Positions 42,817 to 50,522 of a stretch of 56,632 bases of DNA are shown here, in pieces. The translations under genes were made by a program, and so were the position numbers. The notes beneath the pieces were generated by a model. That model saw nothing but the letters and a program-made list of their open reading frames with translations, made no database searches and was not told the origin of the DNA. Where the stretch lies: assembly GCA_964519835.1 (NCBI GenBank), contig CAZFLD010000025.1, positions 1 through 56,632 on the forward strand. Reading direction: 5' to 3'. Within the stretch, counting starts at the first letter, position 1. Each line of letters begins with the position of its first letter. Origin of the DNA: CAZFLD01 sp964519835 (GTDB taxonomy: Bacteria > Spirochaetota > Spirochaetia > DSM-27196 > CAZFLD01).

Positions 42817-43272
42817 GTGTTGTCGGTCCGGGGCGTGCCGCGGCTCCGAGGCGTGCCGGCGGTCACCCTGCAGACCCTTGTCATGATCATAGGTGTATTC
42901 CTTATTATCGAGGGAACCATGCATTCGGTGATCCTCGGGCGCTTTACCGAGGGCGGCGGCGCACTGGCCATGCTTCCCGGAATCGCAGGCATCGTTGTCG
43001 GAGTGGCGTTTCTGGTGCTTCCCGAGGTCAGCCTCCGTGTTCTTTTGGTGATTGTCGGCATCTGGGCAGTCCTGCTCGGAGGGGCTGAGCTTGTGTCGGG
43101 CTTTTATCGACGTAAGACCGTTCCGGTACCCTTTGTGTAACTCATCCCTGAAATCCTCGCGGTTGTTATAGGTATTGTGCTCTTGACATTGCCCGCGGCC
43201 GGAACGGCCATTATAGCGGTAGTGTTTGGGATCGCGGCCATAGCAAGGGGACTGGCGCTATTGTTCGCGTAG
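42817..43272 (+). pseudogene. DUF308/HdeD-like membrane protein broken by in-frame stop
   Basis: The GTG at 42817 opens a 107-codon frame of hydrophobic repeats (LVMIIGVFLIIEG, LPGIAGIVVGVAFLVLPE) typical of the DUF308 family. It ends at TAA 43138-43140. The same frame continues directly after the stop with LIPEILAVVIGIVLLTLPAAG and a further helix to a TAG at 43270-43272. The continuation is the next DUF308 repeat unit, so one nonsense change divides a protein of about 150 residues. No start codon with a ribosome site reopens the second part. It is probably a pseudogene, or a sequencing error. The family is associated with acid or stress resistance. Confidence 0.7.
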
Positions 43273-43390
43273 AGAGCGCAGCGACGACGGTCGTTCAACC
43301 ACTCAGAAAGCGTTATTGCAAAGCTTGAGAGAATAGGTCATCTTTATGGAGGATCGGCGTATGTAGGTTGATCCTTTATGGGAGGACAGT

Positions 43391-43504
43391 ATGTTCAGCA
43401 TTTTCGCAGTAAACTGGTGGGCGATCCTGGTTTCCGGCTTGGCTTATTTTGTGATCGGAGCGGTCTGGTACGGCGCAGGCATCCGGAGTTCCCAAGTATC
43501 ATAA
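43391..43504 (+). pseudogene. DUF1761 N-terminal stub
   Basis: After GGAGG and a good spacer, the ATG at 43391 starts a 37-residue frame, FSIFAVNWWAILVSGLAYF then VIGAVWYGAGI. This matches the first membrane helix of DUF1761 proteins (usually about 130-150 residues). The frame closes at TAA after GIRSSQVS, and no later frame up to 43634 restores the family. It is therefore a truncated remnant, although the intact ribosome site means that a small peptide could be made. Confidence 0.6.
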
Positions 43505-43634
43505 TCCCTTCCGCGCGGTCGAACTCGATTGCGCGCGGCTCGGATAGCTCCGTGGATCGAGATCGTGGTCTCGGATCAGACTCCCAGCAAGAACCGAATG
43601 GTCCATGTTCCATGGATACGGGTTTTTTGTGTTG
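43505..43634. other. Non-coding gap between DUF1761 stub and feoC
   Basis: No gene is recognised in these 130 bases. A run of six Ts (43623-43628) follows a partly self-complementary segment around 43600-43615 (CCATGTTCCATGG). This may be a weak transcription end, but the stem is short. Confidence 0.35.
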
Positions 43635-43880
43635 TCAACGCCACTCGTAGACGGTGGCGCCCCGGCTGGGGCTCGGGGCGTCGGCGATAGGGCACCTTCG
43701 GCAAACCGTGCCGCAGCCGCCGTCGGCGGGCTGCTCGCAAACAACCACGTTGCCGCGGCGCAGCCAAAACTCCACTGCGGCCTCGATCATGTCGCGGTCC
43801 GCGCCGAGGTCGGCGACGAGCTGTGAGAGCGTGGCGGCCTTTGCGGTGCGGAGTGCCTTGCCAACGGCGGATACAATCAC
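43635..43880 (-). CDS. feoC: FeoC-like [Fe-S] winged-helix protein
   Basis: This is an 81-residue FeoC-type protein. Residues 1-47 form a helix-turn-helix-like domain (TLSQLVADLGADRDMIEAAVEFW). Four cysteines follow (Cys48, 56, 60, 63), spaced as an iron-sulfur site would need. The GTG start overlaps the feoB TGA as GTGA, so it is translationally coupled and third in the feo operon. FeoC is thought to regulate or protect FeoB activity in response to oxygen or iron. The short size and cysteine cluster agree with that family. Confidence 0.8.
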   Translation of the reverse strand: MIVSAVGKALRTAKAATLSQLVADLGADRDMIEAAVEFWLRRGNVVVCEQPADGGCGTVCRRCPIADAPSPSRGATVYEWR

Positions 43881-46378
43881 TTTGATACACTTCTTTTTGA
43901 CGGGGCGCGGCGTCCCGGCGGGCCGAGTGCCTCGATTTTTCCCGGCCGATAGACGGTCCGACCGAGAATCAGAAACAGCAGGCCCATAAGGCCGAGCAAC
44001 GCGAAGGCGAGCACAACAAACACGGGGTTTGGGCCTGTCGTGAGTTGGAAAAAGAGCGTGGCCACCGACCACGCCACCACGGTCGAGTATATGGCCAAGA
44101 GCCACCCGAGGCCCGCTCCCATCTCGCGGATGGCCGCCGCCAGAGCCGCCACGCAGGGAAAGTAGATCAGCACAAAGAGCAGATACGCGTAGGCGCCCGG
44201 CTGCGTGAAACCGCTACGCAAGCGCTCGAACAACACCGGACTTGCCTCCAGTTCCTCGCCGACCGAGGCTTCGTCGTCCGTGACTATGCCGGTGCCGAGA
44301 GGATCGGTAAGCGCTCCGAACATGCCCGAGAGATTGGCCGGAATGCTGGCAAATGCTTCGGACACCCCGCCACCGATGTCGACCCCGCCCTCTTTATCCG
44401 GAGTCTCTGCAAGGTAGATACTGTTGAGGGTCCCGACAACCGCCTCTTTGGCAAAGATGCCGGTGAAAAGCCCGACGGTAGCGGGCCAGTTGTCCTGTTC
44501 TATGCCCATGGGGGAAAAGACCGGCGTGATGGCCCGGCCGACCCCGGCAAGCACGGTTGAGTCCTCGCCCTCACCCGCACCGATGCGTAGGCTGTTCATG
44601 ACCGACAGGATCGTTACGATGATGGTGATGGTAATGCCCGCGCGCTTGACAAAAACGCCAAGACGACGACCGGCTTGCCCAAACACGTACTTGGCCCGGG
44701 GAGCGTGGTACGGGGGAAGCTCCATCACAAAATGCGACGCGCGGCCACGAAAGAGCGTGGCCTTGAGCAAAAAGCCCGTACCGATCGCGATCATAATGCC
44801 CACGACGTAGAGCGAGAATACGATAAAACCGGACCGACCCGCAAAAAACGCCGCCGCAAACAGGGCATAGACGGGAAGCCGAGCACCGCAAGACATGTTC
44901 GGCGACATAAAGATCGTTGTGAATCGGTCTCTCGTAGTCTCGAGCGTTCGTGTTCCCATTATCGCGGGAACGGTACAGCCAAAGCCCACCATCATCGGTA
45001 CAAACGACTTGCCGGGCAATCCGACGGCACGCATAAATCGGTCCATCACGTAGGCTGCCCGCGCCATATAGCCGGAGTCTTCCAAGATCGAGAGCGCGAC
45101 AAACATCGTGAAGATGATGGGCACAAACGTTGCCACCGTTTGTATGCCGCCTCCGATACCGTCGGCGAGTATCAGCGTAAGCCATTCCGGTGCGCCGGCT
45201 CCGGCCAAAAGCGATCCAAGACCGTCTACCAGGAAGGTCCCAAAAAAGATGTCGAAGAAGTCGATAAACGCGCCGCCGACCGCCATGGTGAACCAGAATA
45301 CGAGGTACATAACACCAAAAAAAATAGGTAGGGCCAGAATCCTGTTCATGACGACTCTGTCCACCCGCTCGGTGAGTGAACGACGATCCACCTTGTTGCG
45401 ACTAACATGACGGGAGAGACCGTGGATAAACCCGTACTTTGAATCGGCGATCACCACATCGAGCTCTTCGTTGTAACGATCGACCAACTCCTGTCGATGC
45501 GTGGCAAGAGTTTCTGCATCGAGGGACGACGTTTCGAGAACTTTTTTCTCAACCCACGGGTCCCCCTCCAAGAGCTTGAGCGCGATCCAACGCGGAGTGG
45601 CACGTACCATTGCAGCAAGGTTGCCCGCCACGTATTCGAGGGCCTCGAGCTTGTCCTCGACCGTCTCGGGATATAAGACGGAAACCTTCGATGGACGAAG
45701 CTTACCGGCGTAGTCCCGTATCGCTTGTCTTACCTCCAAAATGTCCTTGGGCTTTATCGCGCTCGCAGCGATGATCGGGCAATCGAGATGTTCCGACAGA
45801 TGCTCGACATCGACACCTATGCCCTTTTTGTCCGCCACGTCCATCATGTTCAACACAACGATCACGGGCACCCCCATCTCGATAAGCTGCAAGGTGAGGA
45901 ACAGGTTCCGCTGGATGTTCGAGGCATCGACTATGTTTACGACGAGGTCCGCGTCGCCCGACAACAGATAGTCGCGGGCCACAGCCTCGTCTTCAGATGA
46001 TGCCGACAGGGCATAAATACCGGGCAAGTCGACGACACGGATGGCTACGTCGCCTTCCGGCGTGTGCACTACGTCGGGCATCCGCGCCGCGGAGGGAAGC
46101 GCCGTGTGTTCTTTGGGAGACACAAAGGGCGCTGCGAGAAACCGCTCCACCGGGCCCGCCCCGGAGCCGGGAGCTTCCGGCGCAGCCGAGCCGGTACGCG
46201 TCGCGGCGCCGCCGCGCGTTGCGCCGCCGGCGACGATGGTGCCTTCCTTCTTCTCAACCGTTACACCCGGCCAGTTACCGATCCGCTGGCGGCTGCCGGT
46301 AAGACCGTTGAAGAGAGTTGTTTTTCCACAGTTTGGATTGCCCGCGAGGGCGATGGTGAAGTGCCTGTTGTCAGCCAT
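43877..46378 (-). CDS. feoB: Ferrous iron transporter FeoB
   Basis: This is an 833-residue GTPase-membrane protein that imports Fe2+. The G domain has GNPNCGKTT (13-21), Thr40 in the switch region, DLPG at 117-120 and NMMD. Both gate repeats are in the membrane part, with TM segments from about residue 340 to the end. An insertion of about 55 residues rich in Gly, Ala and Pro (roughly 51-105) lies between switch I and DLPG, where E. coli FeoB has only a few residues. The ATG overlaps the feoA stop by one base (TAATG). The divergent DtxR-family gene is the likely regulator. A Cys in the P-loop (NCG) is unusual but tolerated. Confidence 0.95.
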   Translation of the reverse strand: MADNRHFTIALAGNPNCGKTTLFNGLTGSRQRIGNWPGVTVEKKEGTIVAGGATRGGAATRTGSAAPEAPGSGAGPVERFLAAPFVSPKEHTALPSAARMPDVVHTPEGDVAIRVVDLPGIYALSASSEDEAVARDYLLSGDADLVVNIVDASNIQRNLFLTLQLIEMGVPVIVVLNMMDVADKKGIGVDVEHLSEHLDCPIIAASAIKPKDILEVRQAIRDYAGKLRPSKVSVLYPETVEDKLEALEYVAGNLAAMVRATPRWIALKLLEGDPWVEKKVLETSSLDAETLATHRQELVDRYNEELDVVIADSKYGFIHGLSRHVSRNKVDRRSLTERVDRVVMNRILALPIFFGVMYLVFWFTMAVGGAFIDFFDIFFGTFLVDGLGSLLAGAGAPEWLTLILADGIGGGIQTVATFVPIIFTMFVALSILEDSGYMARAAYVMDRFMRAVGLPGKSFVPMMVGFGCTVPAIMGTRTLETTRDRFTTIFMSPNMSCGARLPVYALFAAAFFAGRSGFIVFSLYVVGIMIAIGTGFLLKATLFRGRASHFVMELPPYHAPRAKYVFGQAGRRLGVFVKRAGITITIIVTILSVMNSLRIGAGEGEDSTVLAGVGRAITPVFSPMGIEQDNWPATVGLFTGIFAKEAVVGTLNSIYLAETPDKEGGVDIGGGVSEAFASIPANLSGMFGALTDPLGTGIVTDDEASVGEELEASPVLFERLRSGFTQPGAYAYLLFVLIYFPCVAALAAAIREMGAGLGWLLAIYSTVVAWSVATLFFQLTTGPNPVFVVLAFALLGLMGLLFLILGRTVYRPGKIEALGPPGRRAPSKRSVSK

Positions 46379-46761
46379 TACGCTGTCTCCCTGTCTCCAC
46401 CGGCACCGCCGGTGAGGCCGCGCCCCGTTCCATTGCTCCGGTCCATTCCTCGGCCACGTCCCGGCCCGCGACCGAGTCCAAAGCCGCGTCGACGATGCCG
46501 CCGTCCACCCTGCGCCCCGTCGCCGTCGACGGGCTCGAGAAGCAGCGCGTCCGCTTCGTCCCTCCGCAAGGACAACTCAAAATCTCGAACCGATATATGA
46601 ACCGGATCACCGAGGGGCGCGATGTTTTTCACCCGGATGACAACACCTTTGGTTAGGCCCATGGAGAGGAGTTTTGACCGATAGGAACGGTGCGACGGTG
46701 CATAGCCGACCACTGTTGCTTCGTCGCCGATTTCCATATCGCGTAGGCGCGTGTGCTGCAT
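46378..46761 (-). CDS. feoA: FeoA with Arg/Gly-rich C-terminal tail
   Basis: This is a 127-residue protein. Residues 1-78 are the SH3-like FeoA domain (LRDMEIGDEATVVGY, LLSMGLTKGVVIRV, GDPVHISVRDFELSLRRDEA), a cytoplasmic partner of FeoB. Ordinary FeoA is about 75-85 residues, so the last 45 are extra: a flexible Arg/Gly tail (RRHRRRGFGLGRGPGRGRG and following). It overlaps feoB by one base and is first in the operon. AAGGAG is found just upstream of the ATG at 46761. The tail may bind nucleic acid or membrane lipid, or may have no function. Confidence 0.9.
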   Translation of the reverse strand: MQHTRLRDMEIGDEATVVGYAPSHRSYRSKLLSMGLTKGVVIRVKNIAPLGDPVHISVRDFELSLRRDEADALLLEPVDGDGAQGGRRHRRRGFGLGRGPGRGRGMDRSNGTGRGLTGGAGGDRETA

Positions 46762-46940
46762 GGCCTACTCCTTTTAGCTCTGACACGCGGGCATTCACAC
46801 CGACGTTTCTACGCCGTAAACAACCGGGTGCCGGAATGTTTGATTTAACTAACTTTCGCAGGCAATGCCGCTTTTGTCAAGAGCAAATAACATAGTTTGT
46901 ACGATTGACCTGCAGCCGCTTCGTTTGTATCCTATGATGG
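46762..46940. promoter_or_regulatory. Divergent feo / DtxR-family regulator control region
   Basis: These 179 bases separate feoA (minus) and the DtxR-type gene (plus). The centre is notably AT-rich for this genome. A TTGACA hexamer on the minus strand near 46873-46878 could be a -35 for feo, although no good -10 follows at the usual distance. A candidate operator is listed separately at 46840-46852. Confidence 0.45.
46840..46852. promoter_or_regulatory. Candidate DtxR-family operator (imperfect palindrome)
   Basis: TTGATTTAACTAA is an imperfect inverted repeat of the form TTRRTTWAAYYAA placed in the middle of the divergent gap. DtxR-family proteins bind AT-rich palindromes of comparable size in front of iron or manganese genes. 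Position and symmetry support it; the sequence is not a match to a published consensus that I can verify. Confidence 0.3.
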
Positions 46941-47396
46941 ATGGAGCACCAAGCCTCTCTCGTGGAGCTCTCTCAAAGCATGCAGATGTATCTCAAGAGT
47001 GTGCACCGCCTCCAAGAGCGGAAGGGGGCGGCTCGTGTTACCGATATTGCCAAGGACATGCAGGTCAACAAGGCGTCGGTCACATCGGCCTTGCGAAACC
47101 TGAGTAGTCGAGGGCTTATCAACTACACTCCATACGACATTATTACCCTCACCGAAGAGGGATTGGCGTTGGCCGAAGAGGTGGAAGTGCGCTATGCCGC
47201 GCTCCGCGACTTTTTTGTGTCCGTTTTGGGCATCGACGGTACGTCCGCGGACCAGGCTGCATGCGACATGGAACATCACCTGCCTAAGGCAGTCTCCGAT
47301 CGGATGGTCGGCTTTATCGAGTACTACGAAAGCTGCACCACTACTCGCTTTCGTTGGGACCCAAACGCCTCCCAATTCTGTCACGACGACGAGTAA
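46941..47396 (+). CDS. DtxR/MntR-family metal-dependent repressor
   Basis: This is a 151-residue regulator. The winged helix is at residues 8-70 (QMYLKSVHRLQERKGAARVTDIAKDMQVNKASVT reads as helix 1 and the recognition unit), followed by the dimerisation/metal domain with ALAEEVEVRYAALRDFF, CDMEHHLPKAVSDRM and ligand-type Cys/Glu/His residues. There is no SH3 domain, so it is MntR-like in size. It is divergent from feoABC and most likely represses it when Fe2+ (or Mn2+) is plentiful. GATGG directly before the ATG is a weak ribosome site. Confidence 0.88.
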   Translation: MEHQASLVELSQSMQMYLKSVHRLQERKGAARVTDIAKDMQVNKASVTSALRNLSSRGLINYTPYDIITLTEEGLALAEEVEVRYAALRDFFVSVLGIDGTSADQAACDMEHHLPKAVSDRMVGFIEYYESCTTTRFRWDPNASQFCHDDE

Positions 47397-47656
47397 GCTC
47401 GATACCTCGTCCGCTTATCCATGACTGCCGCCGGGCCGGTGGATATGGTTCAAGCCGGCAACACACGGGTCGACGCGGGCGATATTCAGGCTGAGGCTAT
47501 TGCAGTTGATAAGTGGCATCACCGGTATTGTGCCTCTTGCGACAAATGCGCTGCTTGGCTATGCACCGGGAATCGTCCCCGCGGAACGGACCAATACGTG
47601 GCTCTCCAAAGACTCGGCGTCCTCTTGTCGGGTGCCGGGTTTTTATGTGCCGTTTT
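47397..47656. other. Gap with no recognised gene between regulator and sulfatase
   Basis: The 260 bases contain short open frames on the plus strand (for example from 47421 and 47500), but neither has a ribosome site, a family resemblance or a codon pattern like the neighbours. A T-rich tract (47639-47658) closes the region next to the sulfatase stop. Confidence 0.4.
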
Positions 47657-49057
47657 TTAGGCGCCGGCGGCTTCAGCGATCAAGCGCCGCCGCTCGAGAT
47701 AACACGCCTGCGGAACCGGTCCGTCAACAAGGGGGTCGCGGGTCTCCTTCATCCAGTTCCACAGTCGGGCCACAAGGTCGCGGAGGACGGAGGCGCTCGC
47801 GGCGTCGACAGCGAGACCGTCTTCGTCCACGAGGTTTGTCTTCTCGAGCGGGTCATTGCTGAGATCGTAGAGCTCGAGCGGAGGATGATAGAGGGGGTAG
47901 GTACCCTGCATCGCCGTGATCGTTTCCCAGTAGCTCTTCGCGTTGTTTGGTGGGTCGGGAGAGATCTCCACCGAAGGCGCAAACTCGAAGTTGGCGATAA
48001 GCTTCCATTCCGGCGTACGAATGCACCGCATGGGATCGTAGTAGGTGTGATACGTCTTCTCCGCGAAAACGGCGTCGCCGGCGCCGGCCGCCGCGTCCTT
48101 GGTCCTCGCGCCTTCTGTGGCAAAGAGCCTCGGCGCAAACGACCGGCCATGGAGCCGGTTCCCCACAACGGCGTCGCCGTCGGAGATGCCCATATGCTCC
48201 ATCAGAGTCGGAACAAGATCGACGTGAGAAACAAGATCGGCACACGTCTCCCCGGACGGCACGTCCGGCCCGCGAAAGATAAGCGGCACCTCTATGCCCG
48301 GGTCGTAGAGGCTCATTTTGGCGCGAACAAACGGAATGCCGTGGTCCGCAGTGAAAAACACCAAGGTGTTCTCCGCCACATCCGCGGCCTCCAACGCCCG
48401 AAGCACTCGGCCAACGGCGGCGTCCATTGTTGCGATAGAAGCCTCCATGTCCGCAAGGTCTTCGCGGATAACGGGAAGGTCGGGCAGGTACGGAAGGGGC
48501 GTGACCGTGTCATGCGGCTTTGGTTCAAAGCCGTCTCGGGGAAACGGCCTGTGGGGCTCGAAGAAGGATAGCTCGGCAAAAAACGGCTCCCGGCCGGTTC
48601 CAAGCACGCCGTTTTTTCCACCCGTGCCGCCCGACTCCACGAGCCAGCGCTCGAACCATTCGGCAGGCTGCTTTGCATTCCCTCCACGTTCGATGTGGTC
48701 GAACCCGAGATGGTCGTGAGTCCGCGCCTCGTGGAGGTGGCCAAAGCCGGCCGTGTGGTACCCCACACGTTTGAGGCGCGCCGCGAGGTGGACCTCGTCT
48801 TTGTTGAGGTCGTTCCTAAAACCCCCGTGGGTTAGGCCTACTACGCCGGTGGCGTGCGGGTAGCGCCCGGTCCACAGAGCGGCCCGTGCAGGACTACACT
48901 GCGGCGCCGTGCAAAAGGCGTTTTCGAAGCGGAGACCGTCTGAAGCAAGAGAATCTATGTTGGGTGAGCGTACATCGGCGTCACCGTAGCAGCCGAGGCG
49001 CCTGCCCAAGTCATGGCAGATAATCCCTACTATGTTTGGTCGATTGGCCGGCATCAT
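47657..49057 (-). CDS. Sulfatase (sulfamidase/heparan N-sulfatase-like)
   Basis: This is a 466-residue type I sulfatase. RPNIVGIICHDLGRRLGCYG opens the metal site, and QCSPARAALWTGRYPH has the modifiable Cys54 in CxPxR (CSPAR rather than CSPSR). FFTADHGIPF and a C-terminal NFEFAPSVE/SNDP region complete the fold. The CSPAR form and the HDLGRRLGCYG start resemble the sulfamidase branch acting on N-sulfated glucosamine. AGGAG lies just upstream of ATGATG, so the start is 49057 or 49054. No signal peptide is evident. It differs clearly from the first sulfatase and is not a recent duplicate. It converges on the DtxR gene. Confidence 0.88.
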   Translation of the reverse strand: MMPANRPNIVGIICHDLGRRLGCYGDADVRSPNIDSLASDGLRFENAFCTAPQCSPARAALWTGRYPHATGVVGLTHGGFRNDLNKDEVHLAARLKRVGYHTAGFGHLHEARTHDHLGFDHIERGGNAKQPAEWFERWLVESGGTGGKNGVLGTGREPFFAELSFFEPHRPFPRDGFEPKPHDTVTPLPYLPDLPVIREDLADMEASIATMDAAVGRVLRALEAADVAENTLVFFTADHGIPFVRAKMSLYDPGIEVPLIFRGPDVPSGETCADLVSHVDLVPTLMEHMGISDGDAVVGNRLHGRSFAPRLFATEGARTKDAAAGAGDAVFAEKTYHTYYDPMRCIRTPEWKLIANFEFAPSVEISPDPPNNAKSYWETITAMQGTYPLYHPPLELYDLSNDPLEKTNLVDEDGLAVDAASASVLRDLVARLWNWMKETRDPLVDGPVPQACYLERRRLIAEAAGA

Positions 49058-49361
49058 TACTCTCCTGGTGTTTGGCTTGGATTTCAATACTCAATGAACA
49101 GCGCGCAGTGTCCGCGGATCTGATTTGTTTGCATACAGTGTTTATGCCGTGGCCGTGAAGGTCAAGCAGTGAAAATCAGGGTATTGCAAGATGGCAATCC
49201 AATGACCCGTCATAGCCGGCCCGGATCATCGAGATCCCGAGATAGCGGCAAAGCCCTCGAAGTCGGCGAGCAAGGGGGCCGCGCGATGCCTCCCGCGGCT
49301 AGATGGCGGGCTGAGTGTGACCGCCGACCTCTGACGACGGCCGGACGTGTAGGTATACTCA
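49058..49361. other. Region with no supported gene upstream of methyltransferase relic
   Basis: A plus-strand frame from 49169 to 49429 (86 codons) has no domain, lacks a good ribosome site and has an Arg-rich, low-quality composition. The sequence may be decayed former coding DNA belonging with the methyltransferase relic, but I see no match to support this. Confidence 0.35.
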
Positions 49362-49559
49362 ATGCTGCACACGCGGGGGAGACGTTTGGTCTTCTACATC
49401 AAACTATCAGAGATCAAGCCGCTGTCTGAGGAGCCGGTGAGTAGCGACTACCTGCCGGATGCCCACGAGTCGATAGTCCAAGCAGCCCCTCACTTCGAGG
49501 ATCAGTTCCACGAACGTACACGGATTCTCAATGGTCGATCGGAACGGACGGCGCAGTGA
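49362..49559 (+). CDS. Short ORF coupled to methyltransferase start
   Basis: This is a 65-codon frame (ATG at 49362) of unrecognised sequence, with FYIKLSEIKPLSEEPVSSDYL and a charged end. Its TGA overlaps the GTG of the methyltransferase relic as GTGA, a common coupling in operons. This suggests that it is the end of a real gene that was cotranscribed with the methyltransferase, perhaps its restriction partner, now truncated at its 5' side. Confidence is low. Confidence 0.3.
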   Translation: MLHTRGRRLVFYIKLSEIKPLSEEPVSSDYLPDAHESIVQAAPHFEDQFHERTRILNGRSERTAQ

Positions 49560-50522
49560 TCCGAGTCATCGACCTGTTCTTCGGCGCCGGTGGCCTTTCG
49601 CTTGGTCTCGCGATGGTGGGCCGGCGCACGCCACATGCGCGGCTGCCGCTTGGTCTCGGCGCGGCGCGCGACAGTTCGGCCCGACATCCGCTCGACAGCG
49701 GTATCGGCCCAGCCTTCACAACGGTCTGGGCGAGCGACGTCCGGCGAAATGCCGATGGCACCGGCGGGCCGGGTTCGGCGGACACGGCCGAGCCCGGCGG
49801 CGGTTAGCACTGCGGCCCCCGCCAGTAAAGCGGGGCCGGCCGGAAACGCGCCGCCGGCCGGAAACGCGGTGTCGACCGGCCCCACGGCCGCCTACGCTTG
49901 TGGCCTTCCGCCCTGGCGCACCGTTCGCGATGCTATCGGCGACCTGCCGCCTCCGGTTGGAACGGAGATCCACGACGAGCCGCCACCGCTGGATCTGCAC
50001 TTCGGCCGGCGCCCAACCGAAATGAGTCGAGCACGCTATCGGGCCATCCCGGACGAGGGCATGAATCGCCTTGACCTCCAGCGCGTTGCGCCGGAACTGA
50101 CACCAAAGTGCTGGATCAACAAGAAATCAGGCGGAACGGATCTGTTCGGACGCCGTTGGTGGGACCGGCCCTCGGTAACCATTCGCACTGAGTTCTTTAA
50201 GCCCGAGAAAGGCCGCTACCTCCACCCGTCGGAACACCGGCCGATCACGCACCGGGAGGCCACACGGCTCCAAAGCTTTCCCGACGGCTTTGTGTTTGTG
50301 GGAAGCAAAAACGCCGTTGCGCGACAAATCGGCAACGCGGTACCCCCGCTGGTGGCCGCCGCCATTGGGCGCGCTCTCCTTGTGATGGTAACGGAGGGCC
50401 GGCGGGACGGCGTGAGTGGAGCCGGCCCGCCGTCGCAACAGCACTACGCCGCCACTTGCGACGGTGCGGCGCAATCAGCCGTCATCAGATTCCCAGAACG
50501 AGAAGTAGTACTCGCCGGTTGA
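49556..50522 (+). pseudogene. C5 cytosine DNA methyltransferase relic
   Basis: The GTG at 49556 begins IRVIDLFFGAGGLSLGLA, motif I (SAM binding) of C5 cytosine methyltransferases, and shortly after FTTVWASDV fits motif II. This frame closes at 49807. The 3' half is in another frame, from about 49890: VRDAIGDLPP, then WDRPSVTIRTEFF, HPSEHRPITHREATRLQSFPDGF and RQIGNAVPPLVA, which are motifs VIII to X. The catalytic PC motif IV and ENV motif VI are absent, about 150 residues being lost and replaced by GC-rich repeat-like DNA. It cannot be an active enzyme. Its tail overlaps the end of the convergent lipoprotein. Confidence 0.8.
49835..49868. repeat. 16-bp direct repeat inside the methyltransferase relic
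   Basis: GCCGGCCGGAAACGCG occurs at 49835-49850 and 49853-49868 (period 18). It lies in the GC-rich filler that separates the two surviving halves of the methyltransferase. Confidence 0.8.

Noticed and set aside
43537..43612. tRNA-like start (GGCTCGGATAGCTCC) in the gap before feoC
   Set aside because: The D-arm-like bases are not followed by an anticodon stem, a TTCRA T-loop or a matching acceptor end.
47421..47862. Plus-strand open frames after the DtxR-type gene
   Set aside because: They lack ribosome sites and recognisable domains and partly run antisense to the sulfatase.
49502..49885. Minus-strand frame opposite the methyltransferase relic
   Set aside because: It is Ala/Gly/Arg-rich and antisense to recognisable methyltransferase motifs, so it is a shadow frame.
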